Assembly (NCBI GenBank): GCA_036675505.1
Contig: JAKFEW010000079.1
Location: 20,177 to 84,176 of the forward strand
Direction of reading: 5' to 3'
DNA from: JAKFEW01 sp036675505
GTDB lineage: Bacteria > Cyanobacteriota > Sericytochromatia > S15B-MN24 > JAQBPE01
DNA: 64,000 nt
Each line of letters begins with the position of its first letter. Position 1 is the stretch's first letter. Below are positions 16,464 to 24,530 of the stretch, in pieces. The position numbers were made by a program, and so were the translations under genes. The notes beneath the pieces are model-generated. The model saw only the letters and a program-made list of their open reading frames with translations, was not told the origin of the DNA and did not search any database.

Positions 16464-16946
16464 TCAGTCGATCGCCCGGCGCAAATCGAAGCGAAGCTGA
16501 CGGGCCTGCCCACCCTCCACGCCCGTCAGCTCGATCAGCAAGCGATCATCGGCGACCCGCTCGTACACCAGGTCCTGGGGGAAATCGTGAGCCGCGTTGC
16601 GGAAGTGCGCACGCTTCCCTGCGAGCGCATGCAGCGGGAAAGCGACAGGGGCCTGCTTGCCGTTCAGGAACGGCTGCATGGTCACCTTCCCGTCGCGCAC
16701 GTCGAAGCGCTCGATCTCGAAGAAGCTCACCTTGCCGTCGCGAAACTCCTTGTTCACGCTCAGCACCATGCCCCCGGCGGGCGTCGTGTAGGTGGCCTCG
16801 AACCAGTCGTTGCGCCAGGTGCCCGCGAGGAAGTCGAGCTGGGCGAGCTGGGCGTCGGCGGACATCTTCTTCTCCGGCGGATGGGCGAGCGCGGGCATCG
16901 CGAGGAAGGGCAGCAGGAGCGCGGGTGCGAGGGCGCGGAGGCGCAT
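16464..16946 (-). CDS. Secreted DUF6265-like protein
   Basis: The 160-residue protein has an N-terminal signal peptide (Leu-rich, ending Ala-Leu-Ala). The mature part contains Leu-Asp-Phe-Leu-Ala-Gly-Thr-Trp near residue 38, typical of DUF6265/DUF1579-like lipocalin-type barrels, followed by the Gly-Gly-Met-Val-Leu-Ser strand and a Phe-Pro-Gln-Asp-Leu-Val-Tyr stretch. It is likely a periplasmic ligand-binding barrel with unknown ligand. Confidence 0.65.
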   Translation of the reverse strand: MRLRALAPALLLPFLAMPALAHPPEKKMSADAQLAQLDFLAGTWRNDWFEATYTTPAGGMVLSVNKEFRDGKVSFFEIERFDVRDGKVTMQPFLNGKQAPVAFPLHALAGKRAHFRNAAHDFPQDLVYERVADDRLLIELTGVEGGQARQLRFDLRRAID

Positions 16947-17062
16947 GGAACTATCCTCGGCTCCAGGAGAGCGGTGCGGGTGGGGTGAGCGGGTAATTGA
17001 AGCGCGGATGCCCCCCACTCGTCCAGGAGCCCGCATGGCCCGGAGAGAGACCGGAGCCGCGC

Positions 17063-17530
17063 ATGCCTGAATCGACCACCTTCCCTACCTTCGACCCTGC
17101 GGGCCTCGCTGACGCCGAGCCCCTGCTCACGCTCATGCGCGCGTTCTACGCCGAGGAGGGCCTGGCGTACGAGGACGCCCGCGCCCGGAACGCCCTCGCG
17201 GCCCTGCTCGCGGACGCCTCGCTGGGCCGCATCTGGCTCGTGCGCGAGGGCGACGCGCTCGCCGGCTACGTCGTCGTCACGCTCGGCTACAGCCTCGAAT
17301 TCGCCGGCCGCTTCGCGCTGCTCGACGAGATTTACCTGCTTGAGCCGTACCGCGGCCGCGGCTGGGGCCGCGCCACGCTCGAGCACGTCGCCAACGCGAG
17401 CCACGCCGCGGGCTTGAAGGCCGTGCGGCTGGAGGTCGAGGACCACAACGCACGTGCCTACGACCTCTACGGCCGCGCCGGCTACGTCCGGCACGAGCGC
17501 GGGTTGATGACGCTCTTCCTGGACCGCTGA
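17063..17530 (+). CDS. GNAT-family N-acetyltransferase
   Basis: The 155-residue protein has the acetyl-CoA loop Arg-Gly-Arg-Gly-Trp-Gly-Arg (about residues 96-102) after an Asp-Glu-Ile-Tyr-Leu strand, and the C-terminal Ala-Arg-Ala-Tyr-Asp-Leu-Tyr-Gly-Arg-Ala-Gly-Tyr motif. The acceptor is unknown. GGAG lies 7 bases before the ATG at 17063. Confidence 0.85.
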   Translation: MPESTTFPTFDPAGLADAEPLLTLMRAFYAEEGLAYEDARARNALAALLADASLGRIWLVREGDALAGYVVVTLGYSLEFAGRFALLDEIYLLEPYRGRGWGRATLEHVANASHAAGLKAVRLEVEDHNARAYDLYGRAGYVRHERGLMTLFLDR

Positions 17531-17579
17531 GGCTCAGCCCGCGGGCTTCGTGGCGAGGGGCGGCAGCTGGAACCGGCCG

Positions 17580-17915
17580 TCAGGCAGGCAGGCGCTCGAT
17601 CAGCAGGTGCTGGAGGCGCACGAGATAGCGCACGCGCGCGCGCACCTCGGCCGAGAAGTAGCGCACCTCGGCCGCGAACGAGCCGTCCCAGCCCACGTCG
17701 CGGCGCAAGGGCCCGGCGTAGGTGAACTCGCGCGCCAGCGTGTTGTCGAGCGCCACGAGCCGCAGCGTCTTGTGTGCCGCGTCGGTCCAGCGTGTGGCCA
17801 GGTCCCTGCCCGCCGCGAGCGCCTCGGGCGTTTCCGGCGTCAGGTTAAGGATCTCGAGCCCCTGCGCGATCTGAGCGTTGATCAGCAGCGCGGCGTCTTC
17901 TCCGGCGAATCGCAT
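17580..17915 (-). CDS. Hypothetical helical protein
   Basis: The 111-residue product is predicted all-helical, with no Cys, no membrane segment and a conserved-looking Phe-Thr-Tyr-Ala-Gly patch. I do not recognise it. GGAGG about 9 bases upstream supports the ATG at 17915. It is divergent from the lipoprotein at 18132 across a 216-base AT-rich gap that probably holds both promoters. Confidence 0.45.
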   Translation of the reverse strand: MRFAGEDAALLINAQIAQGLEILNLTPETPEALAAGRDLATRWTDAAHKTLRLVALDNTLAREFTYAGPLRRDVGWDGSFAAEVRYFSAEVRARVRYLVRLQHLLIERLPA

Positions 17916-18131
17916 CTTGTCGTCCCTCCCTCTCTCCACTCTTTCCGAGGTCCTTATCGCCGCGCGGCGCCAAACCTTGCGGCCCGCATGGCGGGCTGTT
18001 CACTCCCCGTACAACAATGTCGATTTAACCGAAATATAAAGGGGCGACAAGAATTAACAGCTTTAACTTCGCGATAACCGTTTCATCACCGTCATACAGG
18101 TTTGATTTAACTTCCGAACGGAGTTCAAGAT

Positions 18132-18542
18132 ATGAAGAAGATCCTCGCGATCGCCCTCCTGCCCCTCCTGATGGCAGGCTGTGGCACCCACCCCACCATG
18201 CCCGGCACGACCCGCACGGCCGCCCCGCTCGCCGTGAAGAACAACCCCAAGGTCGAGATCCTCGTGACGATCGAGGGCACGATCACCGGCCGCATCGAGA
18301 AGTCGAACGGCGACGTCGGCGCGCTCGTCGTCGACACCAAGGACGGCGAGCAGACCGTCTACCTGACCGAAACGACCGCCCTTAGCTGGGATCCCCGCAT
18401 CAAGGCCATCCGCGGCCCCAACGCGCAGCTCGACCTCAAGGCCGGCACGCGCGTCGACGTCCTCGCGGTCGAGGTAAAGAACCAGGGCTGGGGCCCGGCG
18501 ACCTGGCTGCGCGCCAAGTCGGTCGTGCTCCTGGTCGGCTAG
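18132..18542 (+). CDS. Hypothetical lipoprotein
   Basis: This 136-residue protein has a clear lipobox Leu-Met-Ala-Gly-Cys at residues 13-17. The mature domain looks like a small beta-barrel (OB-like), with Glu-Gly-Thr-Ile-Thr-Gly-Arg and alternating strands, and is rich in Lys/Asp. It is probably tethered to the inner or outer membrane facing the periplasm. The upstream gap is AT-rich compared with the rest of the window. A rho-independent terminator follows at once. Confidence 0.6.
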   Translation: MKKILAIALLPLLMAGCGTHPTMPGTTRTAAPLAVKNNPKVEILVTIEGTITGRIEKSNGDVGALVVDTKDGEQTVYLTETTALSWDPRIKAIRGPNAQLDLKAGTRVDVLAVEVKNQGWGPATWLRAKSVVLLVG

Positions 18543-18566
18543 CCGGCCAGCCGGTCGGAACCCGCG

Positions 18567-18600
18567 CGGCGGGGGGCGATGCCCCCCGCCGTTTCGTTTT
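18567..18600 (+). terminator. Rho-independent terminator
   Basis: An 11-bp GC stem (18567-18577 with 18581-18591) with a GAT loop is followed by TTTCGTTTT, 25 bases after the lipoprotein stop. Confidence 0.85.
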
Positions 18601-18715
18601 GCGCGCGCCGCCGCTCCAGGCGAAGTACGGATGCCCGCTCCGCGCACGGGTTGTACCATCCGGTCGTAAGCGATCAGGGCCCACGCCGACGCGCGGGCCA
18701 AGGAGGATTCGGCCG

Positions 18716-19459
18716 ATGCGGCACGCGTGGATTTCCAGGGGGCTGGGCCTTGGCGGCGGGGTGCTGCTGACAGGCTGCGTCTTCGTGACAGCCCCCCTGC
18801 CCGGCACGAGCCCCACGCCGGCGGCGAGCCCGTCCGCCGCGGGCGCGCTGGTCAGCGCCACGCCGAGCCCCGCGGCCAGCGCGCCGGCGACCACCGCGCC
18901 CGCGCCCGCCAGCCCGACGCCGGCACCCTACCTCTTCCACGACGGCTTCGAGGCCGGCCTCACGGGCTGGGCCACCGGCGAGAGCGCCCTGGGCGGCTCG
19001 GCGCTGACCTGGAAATCGTCGCCCGGCGCCGCACAAGAAGGCCAGCTGGCCGTCGTCCTGACCGGCGCGGACGGCCAGGTGCCGGCCGGCCGCGGCCAGG
19101 CGCCCGTCTGGATCCAGACCAAGGCGCCGATCGACCTCACGGCGGCCAAGCTGCCGATGCTGAGGCTCTACCTGCGCAACCAGGCGGTTCCCGCCACGGG
19201 CGTCACGTTCCGCGTGCTGTTCTCCGAGTCGCCGGTCGCATCCGGCACGATCTTCACCGAGCGCGCGTTCGTGGGCGGCGCCTTCAGCGGCCGCGCCGAG
19301 TGGGTCGCGCAGGACGTCGACCTCTCCCCGCTCGAACGGCGGCCCGGCTACCTGGGCATCGTGGTCGAGCTCAGCGCGACGCACGGCAACGCGTTCCCCG
19401 GCCCGCTGATCGACAACGTGACGGTCTACGACGCGGGCGCGGGCCAAAAGCCGCTCTGA
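18716..19459 (+). CDS. Hypothetical lipoprotein with Thr/Pro/Ala-rich linker
   Basis: The 247-residue protein has a lipobox Leu-Leu-Thr-Gly-Cys (17-21), a disordered Ala/Pro/Thr/Ser linker (about 25-72) and a C-terminal beta-sandwich. That domain begins Phe-His-Asp-Gly-Phe-Glu and ends Leu-Ile-Asp-Asn-Val, the boundaries expected of a carbohydrate-binding or discoidin-like jellyroll. AAGGAGG is 9 bases before the ATG. It is likely a surface or periplasmic binding protein. Confidence 0.6.
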   Translation: MRHAWISRGLGLGGGVLLTGCVFVTAPLPGTSPTPAASPSAAGALVSATPSPAASAPATTAPAPASPTPAPYLFHDGFEAGLTGWATGESALGGSALTWKSSPGAAQEGQLAVVLTGADGQVPAGRGQAPVWIQTKAPIDLTAAKLPMLRLYLRNQAVPATGVTFRVLFSESPVASGTIFTERAFVGGAFSGRAEWVAQDVDLSPLERRPGYLGIVVELSATHGNAFPGPLIDNVTVYDAGAGQKPL

Positions 19460-19474
19460 CCGGCCGGGCCGATC

Positions 19475-19510
19475 GTTGACAAGGTCAATCAGATCGTTGA
19501 CACTGTCAAC
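19475..19510 (+). promoter_or_regulatory. Twin operator TTGAC-N3-GTCAA
   Basis: Two palindromes lie 21 bases apart: GTTGAC-AAG-GTCAAT (19475-19489) and GTTGAC-ACT-GTCAAC (19496-19510, perfect). They sit just upstream of the MarR-acetyltransferase gene and two helical turns apart, as expected for co-operative binding of a dimeric repressor, probably the MarR domain itself. Confidence 0.65.
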
Positions 19511-19538
19511 GGTATCGACCTTGCGAGCGGAGGGGCCC

Positions 19539-20489
19539 ATGTCGTCGACGATCGAGCGCGAACGTCTCGTAGCAGCCGTGCGGGAGTTCAACCGATTCTA
19601 CACCCAACGCATCGGCGTGCTGCACGAGGGCCTGCTCGCGAGCCCCTTTTCGTTGACTGAAGTCAGGGTCCTCTACGAGCTCGCCCAGGGCGACCAGCCG
19701 TCGGCCAGCGAGCTCGGCCGCGCGCTGGGGCTCGACGCGGGCTACCTCAGCCGCATCCTGCGCGGCTTCGAGGCAAAGGGCCTGATCGTCCGCACGCCGT
19801 CGGCCGCCGACGCCCGCCAGAGCCACCTCGCGCTCACCGCCGAGGGTGAGGCGGCCTTCGCCGAGCTCGACGCGCGCTCGAGCGCCGAGGTCGCGGCCCT
19901 GCTCGCGAGCCTGCCACCCGCCGACGGGACGAAGCTGGCCGACGCGATGGCGACGATCGAGCGCCTGATCGCGCGCGCCACCGGCGCGGCGCCCTTCGTG
20001 TTGCGCCAGCCGGTCGCAGGCGACTTCGGCTGGGTGGTGCACCGCCACGGCCTGCTCTATGCCCGCGAGTACGGCTGGGACGCGAGCTTCGAGGGCCTGG
20101 TCGCCGAGATCGTGGGCGCGTTCGCCAAGGACCACGACCCGGCCCGCGAGCGCTGCTGGATCGCCGAGAAGGACGGCCAGGTGGCGGGCTCGGTGTTCCT
20201 GGTGCGCGCGAGCGACGAGGTCGCGAAGCTGCGCTGCCTGTACGTCGAGCCCGACGCACGCGGGCTGGGCATCGGGCAGCGGCTGGTGGACACCTGCACG
20301 CGCTTCGCGGCGCAGGCGGGCTACCGGCGCATCACGCTCTGGACCAACGACGTGCTCGTCTCGGCGCGGCGCCTCTACGAGGCCGCCGGCTACCGGCTGA
20401 TCGCGTCCGAGCCGCACCACAGCTTCGGCCACGACCTGGTCGGCCAGACCTGGGAGCTCGACCTGGCCGGCGCGGTCGCGAGCCATTAG
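19539..20489 (+). CDS. MarR-type regulator fused to a GNAT acetyltransferase
   Basis: The 316-residue protein has a MarR winged helix in residues 1-145 (Glu-Leu-Gly-Arg-Ala-Leu-Gly-Leu-Asp then Tyr-Leu-Ser-Arg-Ile-Leu) and a GNAT domain in 155-310. The acetyl-CoA loop there is Arg-Gly-Leu-Gly-Ile-Gly-Gln-Arg near residue 243. This bifunctional fusion is known across bacteria, but its substrates are mostly unknown. Two TTGAC-N3-GTCAA palindromes upstream suggest autoregulation. GGAGGGG lies about 4 bases before the ATG. Confidence 0.88.
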   Translation: MSSTIERERLVAAVREFNRFYTQRIGVLHEGLLASPFSLTEVRVLYELAQGDQPSASELGRALGLDAGYLSRILRGFEAKGLIVRTPSAADARQSHLALTAEGEAAFAELDARSSAEVAALLASLPPADGTKLADAMATIERLIARATGAAPFVLRQPVAGDFGWVVHRHGLLYAREYGWDASFEGLVAEIVGAFAKDHDPARERCWIAEKDGQVAGSVFLVRASDEVAKLRCLYVEPDARGLGIGQRLVDTCTRFAAQAGYRRITLWTNDVLVSARRLYEAAGYRLIASEPHHSFGHDLVGQTWELDLAGAVASH

Positions 20490-20522
20490 AATCGCCGCTT
20501 GGATAGTTTTGAAATATCTTTA

Positions 20523-20580
20523 TTGCAAAAGCGCATTGTCTGGACTATGATGCGGCTCATCCGGGGACACCGCGTCCCCG
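20523..20580 (+). promoter_or_regulatory. Promoter and small leader hairpin of the His-rich secreted protein gene
   Basis: TTGCAA (20523-20528) and TATGAT (20546-20551) are spaced by exactly 17 bases, one of the best promoters in the window. Just after the predicted start site a 7-bp stem (20562-20568 with 20574-20580) could stabilise the mRNA 5' end. A GAGGAG site follows before the ATG. Confidence 0.65.
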
Positions 20581-20597
20581 CCAAGTGAGGAGTCGAC

Positions 20598-21074
20598 ATG
20601 TCTTCAATCGTCTCGCGGCTGGCCGTGCTGGCCGCACTCTTCGGGCTCCCCGTGATCGGCTTCGCCGGCGCCGCCACCGCCGCGCAGGACCATGCCGCGC
20701 ACCACCACGACGCGCCACCGGCCAAGTTCGTGAAGATCGCCGACGCGCTCAAGAATCCGGGCCTGGCCTTCATCCCGGGCCTCGGCGAGCTGTGGGTCGA
20801 TCCGGCCACCCTGCCGGCCGGGCCCTTCCTCGGCTACGACAAGGAAGGCAAGCTGGTGAACGTCACCTACATGCTGCCGAGCGCCCAGGTCGACAAGAAC
20901 AAGGCCTGGAACAACCTGGGAACGGCCGTCGGCGGCATGAAGATCGACCACACGGACGTGCATGTCTCGGGGGCGCACCCGGGCGTGATGGAGAAGCACG
21001 TGCACGTGATCAACTGGCTGATCCCGCACGCCGACGAGGTCAAGCGCCTCGGCACCTACCCGCACCTGCACTAG
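20598..21074 (+). CDS. Secreted His-rich protein
   Basis: The 158-residue protein has a signal peptide (cleavage near Ala-Thr-Ala-Ala-Gln, residue 29) and a His cluster immediately after it (HAAHHHD). More His-containing motifs follow (DHTDVHVSGAHPG, KHVHVINWLIPHAD) and it ends in His-Leu-His. The body resembles TTHB210/DUF5602-like proteins with their His-Asp-X-His pattern, but this is uncertain. The His richness suggests periplasmic metal (copper, nickel or zinc) binding. It has its own strong promoter. Confidence 0.6.
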   Translation: MSSIVSRLAVLAALFGLPVIGFAGAATAAQDHAAHHHDAPPAKFVKIADALKNPGLAFIPGLGELWVDPATLPAGPFLGYDKEGKLVNVTYMLPSAQVDKNKAWNNLGTAVGGMKIDHTDVHVSGAHPGVMEKHVHVINWLIPHADEVKRLGTYPHLH

Positions 21075-21100
21075 GCGCGGCGAGCACGCCGCCGCGCCGG

Positions 21101-21736
21101 CTAGAACCCGGGCGTCGGCCGGAAGCGGCAGACGCCACCGCCGCGCACCATGCACTCCTCGTGGGTCAACGGCAGGCCGGTCAGGCGTGAGAGCAGCGCG
21201 ACGTCGAACTGGCAGATCGCCGGGTGGCGCTTCGCGAGCTCGTGGTAGACGCAATTGGAAGCCTCGATCGCCGCGGGCGCGCCACCGGTGCCTGGCACCG
21301 CCGCGGCCTCGTAAGCCAGCTCGTTCATGAGCGCGACGATCGCGGCCAGGCGCGCTTCACCCGTGAGCCCCTCCAGTCGCGGCTGCAGGCTCTCGGCGAT
21401 CGGCCCCGCGAGGTCTTCGAGCCAGGCCGCGAGGCCCTCTTCGCCGCGCTCCCGGGCGATCGCGTCGAGCAGCAGGCTCGAGAACCAGCTGTACTGCTTG
21501 GGGAAAAGGTCGGTGCCCTTCGCGGCGAGCACGTAGGCCTGGCCGGGCCGGCCGGCGGTCCGCCGTTCCTCGCCCTTGGCCACGTAGCCGTCCAGCTCGA
21601 GGGCGGTCAGGTGCTGGCGCACGGCCGGACGCGTGACGCCGAGGGCTGTGGCCAGCTCGTCGATCGAAAGGCCGGCCTTGTGCTTGAGCAGCAGCCGGAG
21701 CAGCTCCTGCTGCCGCTTGCCCAACAACTCCAACAC
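21101..21736 (-). CDS. SufR-like Fe-S transcriptional regulator
   Basis: The 211-residue protein has an N-terminal winged helix-turn-helix with Ser-Ile-Asp-Glu-Leu-Ala and Thr-Arg-Pro-Ala-Val-Arg-Gln-His-Leu (residues 20-45). The C-terminal Cys set, at Asn-Cys-Val-Tyr, Ala-Ile-Cys-Gln-Phe, Glu-Glu-Cys-Met and Val-Cys-Arg-Phe, matches the SufR cluster-binding layout. GTG start at 21736, with GGAGG 8 bases upstream. SufR represses suf Fe-S assembly genes; none are in this window, so the targets are elsewhere. It is divergent from the D-aminopeptidase. Confidence 0.8.
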   Translation of the reverse strand: MLELLGKRQQELLRLLLKHKAGLSIDELATALGVTRPAVRQHLTALELDGYVAKGEERRTAGRPGQAYVLAAKGTDLFPKQYSWFSSLLLDAIARERGEEGLAAWLEDLAGPIAESLQPRLEGLTGEARLAAIVALMNELAYEAAAVPGTGGAPAAIEASNCVYHELAKRHPAICQFDVALLSRLTGLPLTHEECMVRGGGVCRFRPTPGF

Positions 21737-21856
21737 GCGTGACCTCCGTTCAGGTGCATGGTACCGGAAACGCTCGCCGCATGTTTGCCAGCTGGCGGTC
21801 GACCGCCTATCATGCCCGTCCGAATGCCCGCTCGGCGAAAGAGATATGGAGGCACC

Positions 21857-22678
21857 ATGCGCGTCTTGATCATGTCCGACATGGAAGGGGTCAGCGGCAT
21901 CGTCGTCTGGGAGCAGGTCAACGGCGGCGCGCCCATGTACGAGGAAGGCCGCAGGCTCTACACCGAGGAGATCAACGCGGCCGTGCGCGGCGCGCGGGCG
22001 GCGGGCGCCACCGAGATCGTGGTCGTGGACTGCCACGGCGCGGGCGGGCCCTGGTCCTTCAACTCGCTCGTACCCGAGCTGCTCGACCCGGGCTGCACCT
22101 GGGTCGCCCACCACCCCTGGAGCCGCTATACCGAGCTGCTCGAGCAAGGCTGCGACGCCTGCCTGCTCGTGGCGATGCACGCCAAGGCCGGCACGCCGGA
22201 CGGCGTCATGTGCCACACGGTCTCCTCGACCAGCTGGCGCGAGCTGCGCTTCAACGGCGTGAGCGTCGGCGAGGTCGGCATCAACGCGGCGCTCTGCGGC
22301 GCGTACGGCGTGCCCGTGCTGCTCGTGACCGGCGACGTGGCGACCTGTCGCGAGTCGCAGGCGCTGCTCGGCGACGGGCTCACCACGGTCGCCGTGAAGC
22401 AGGGCCTCTCGCGCTACTCGGCCCGCCAGGTCCCGCCCCTGCGGGCGCGTGAGCTGATCGAGGCGGGCGCGCTGGCGGCGCTCGCGGACCTGAAGGCCGT
22501 GAAGCCCTACGTGCCGGCAGGCCCCGTGACCATCGAGTTCGAGCTCTCGACGGTCGATCATGCCGCCAAATACAAGGGCCGCCAGGGCGTCACGATCACG
22601 AACGACCTGGTGGTCACGAGCCGCGCTGATACCTGGTTGCAGGCCTGGGATCAGTTCTGGACCTGGGGTCCGGTTTGA
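21857..22678 (+). CDS. M55-family D-aminopeptidase, DppA-like
   Basis: The 273-residue protein starts Met-Arg-Val-Leu-Ile-Met-Ser-Asp-Met-Glu-Gly-Val, giving the Asp8/Glu10 zinc ligands of DppA. It continues with Val-Asp-Cys-His-Gly and Ala-Met-His-Ala-Lys-Ala-Gly motifs that carry the other ligands and the catalytic region. DppA releases D-amino acids from peptides and forms a decameric ring. GGAGG lies 4 bases before the ATG. No dipeptide transporter is adjacent. Confidence 0.9.
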   Translation: MRVLIMSDMEGVSGIVVWEQVNGGAPMYEEGRRLYTEEINAAVRGARAAGATEIVVVDCHGAGGPWSFNSLVPELLDPGCTWVAHHPWSRYTELLEQGCDACLLVAMHAKAGTPDGVMCHTVSSTSWRELRFNGVSVGEVGINAALCGAYGVPVLLVTGDVATCRESQALLGDGLTTVAVKQGLSRYSARQVPPLRARELIEAGALAALADLKAVKPYVPAGPVTIEFELSTVDHAAKYKGRQGVTITNDLVVTSRADTWLQAWDQFWTWGPV

Positions 22679-22867
22679 CCGACCTTAGAAATCCATCGGT
22701 CAACCTGCCCATATCGAACCAACGGTCGGTCTGCTAACATCGGCTCATCGCGCTATCCTCCACATTTACTTGACCGGCATGCCACATCATCGCAAGGCCG
22801 CCGTGTCCGAACCTCAAACAGCCGCGCGTACGATTGGCTCGTCTGCATGAATTGAGGTTCTCCCGCG

Positions 22868-23665
22868 ATGAAACACAGGATTTCGCTTGCGGTGGCATTG
22901 TATGCCGCCGTCGTGCTGCCGTTCGGCTGTGCCACCCACCCCGAAGCTCGCGCGCCGCTGCCCGCGAAGATCGGCCTCAGCCCGTCGGCCGGCATCGCCG
23001 AACCGCTGGCCGAGGCGGTCCCCTGGTACAGCCTCGCGGACCGGCCCACCTGGCGCACGCCGAAGCCCACGACGGCCCCGACGGCGACGCCGACCCCCGT
23101 GCCCACGGTCGCGCCGACGGCGACACCCGCGCCGACGGCCGCCCCGACCACGACGCCCGCGCCTTTGCCCACGGCAACGCCGACGCCCGCCGCGACGCCG
23201 ACGCCAGCGCCGACCGCGACGCCCGCCACCACCTCGGTCTATGCGCCGGCGATCGACGCCGAGCGGCTGGCCATGGCGCAGCGCGTGCTCGAGCTCTGCA
23301 ACCAGCACCGCGTGGCGGCCGGCGTGCGGACGCTGGTCCTCGAGGGGCCTTACGCCGGCACGCCGTCGCGCATGGGCGTCGCGACCTTCCGCAGCGAGGA
23401 CATGCGCGACCGCAACTACTTCTCGCACACCGACCCGGATGGCCACAGCCCGTTCTGGCACCTCACGCAGGCCGGCATCGGCTACACGACGGCGGGCGAG
23501 AACATCGCTTACGGCTACACCACGCCCGATGCCGTGATGTCGGCCTGGATGGCGAGTGCTGGCCACCGCGCCAACATCCTGAACGGCAACTTCGGCAGGC
23601 TCGGCGTCGGCATCGCCCTCGGCGGCACCGGCCGGTACTACTGGACCCAGATCTTCACGAACTGA
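22868..23665 (+). CDS. CAP/SCP-domain lipoprotein with Thr-Pro linker
   Basis: The 265-residue protein has a lipobox Leu-Pro-Phe-Gly-Cys near residue 21, a long linker of Thr-Pro/Ala-Thr repeats (about residues 60-120), and a CAP domain from about 133 to the end. That domain contains His-Thr-Asp-Pro-Asp-Gly-His-Ser-Pro-Phe, AGENIAYGY and GHRANILN, the standard bacterial SCP signatures. It would sit on the cell surface or in the periplasm. GAGG lies about 9 bases upstream of the ATG. The 3' end overlaps the opposite gene by 11 bases. Confidence 0.85.
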   Translation: MKHRISLAVALYAAVVLPFGCATHPEARAPLPAKIGLSPSAGIAEPLAEAVPWYSLADRPTWRTPKPTTAPTATPTPVPTVAPTATPAPTAAPTTTPAPLPTATPTPAATPTPAPTATPATTSVYAPAIDAERLAMAQRVLELCNQHRVAAGVRTLVLEGPYAGTPSRMGVATFRSEDMRDRNYFSHTDPDGHSPFWHLTQAGIGYTTAGENIAYGYTTPDAVMSAWMASAGHRANILNGNFGRLGVGIALGGTGRYYWTQIFTN

Positions 23666-24530
23666 GCCAGGCGCCGGCCAGGCACAGGGCGCGGGTCTCC
23701 TCGGTGAGCGCACGCAACGACGCGTGCGCCCCGCTGCGCCCGTCTGGCCCTGCGCCGAGGCCCGCGAAGGCAGCCGCCACGCGGGCCTCGAAGCCGTCTG
23801 GCCGCACGGGAAGCCCCTCCACCGCGCGGACGGCGCCCTTCTCGTTCATGCAATAACGCGCGTTCAGCGCGTGGAGCGCCTGGGCGAGCGTGGCCGTGCA
23901 GCGGAAGAAGCAGCCCGCGGCGTAGCTGACGTCGCCCCGCCCGAGCGCCTTCTCGGCGTTGGCGAGCGCGAAGTCCGCTTCCCAGACCCCGTCGACGATC
24001 GCGCGCTGCAGCGCGGGCGGGTACGGCTCCGTGAGCGATTTCAGGCCCGCGACAGCGCCTTGCGGATCGTGGAGCGGGCGGCAGGCGTGCACCTCGGCCA
24101 GGTAGATGGCCGTGTGGAAGCCGTGGGGGTGGCCTGGCTGGTAGTGGATCTCGGGCTTGCCGGCGCGACACGCGTCGATCACCGCGCGCACCTTCGCGAG
24201 GTCGCGGTAGAGCCAATCGACGCGCTGGCCGCCGATGTCGAGCCAGCCGCCGCCGTTGATCCAGGGCCCCCAACCGCCGAGCGGCGTCACGAGGTCGGGC
24301 GCGTGGCGATCGTCAAGCGCCTGCGCGAGCGTGCGCAGCGCGACAAGGTCCGGCGGCCGGGCGGGGTCGTAATAGAGCCCGAGGTCGACGTCCGAGCGGG
24401 AGTCGCCCGCGCCGCGCGCGAGCGAGCCGCCGAGCACGACGGCCACCACGCCATCGATCGCGGCCAGCTGCGCGGCGACCTGCTCGGCGAGCCGGATTTT
24501 GGCCGCGCTGTCCGCGAGGCCCTCACGCAC
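23655..24530 (-). CDS. Nucleotidyltransferase (DUF4037-like)
   Basis: The 291-residue protein has Gly-Gly-Ser-Leu-Ala-Arg-Gly near residue 34 and Ser-Asp-Val-Asp-Leu near 46, the metal-binding signature of the nucleotidyltransferase fold. It is followed by a long helical C-terminal half resembling DUF4037 and HEPN-like domains. I take GTG 24530, which overlaps the stop of the upstream esterase gene by 8 bases, implying translational coupling. Substrate unknown. It is a second, distant relative of the protein at 9326. Confidence 0.75.
   Translation of the reverse strand: MREGLADSAAKIRLAEQVAAQLAAIDGVVAVVLGGSLARGAGDSRSDVDLGLYYDPARPPDLVALRTLAQALDDRHAPDLVTPLGGWGPWINGGGWLDIGGQRVDWLYRDLAKVRAVIDACRAGKPEIHYQPGHPHGFHTAIYLAEVHACRPLHDPQGAVAGLKSLTEPYPPALQRAIVDGVWEADFALANAEKALGRGDVSYAAGCFFRCTATLAQALHALNARYCMNEKGAVRAVEGLPVRPDGFEARVAAAFAGLGAGPDGRSGAHASLRALTEETRALCLAGAWLSS

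Noticed and set aside
22677..22731. GACCGACC and GGTCGGTC inverted repeat after the D-aminopeptidase gene
   Set aside because: The 8-bp arms are 39 bases apart and I see no T-run or promoter link; too weak to call a feature.
23080..23230. Repetitive acgccga/gccgacg tract as a DNA repeat element or CRISPR-like array
   Set aside because: It simply encodes the Thr-Pro/Ala linker of the CAP lipoprotein; repeats are irregular and in frame.
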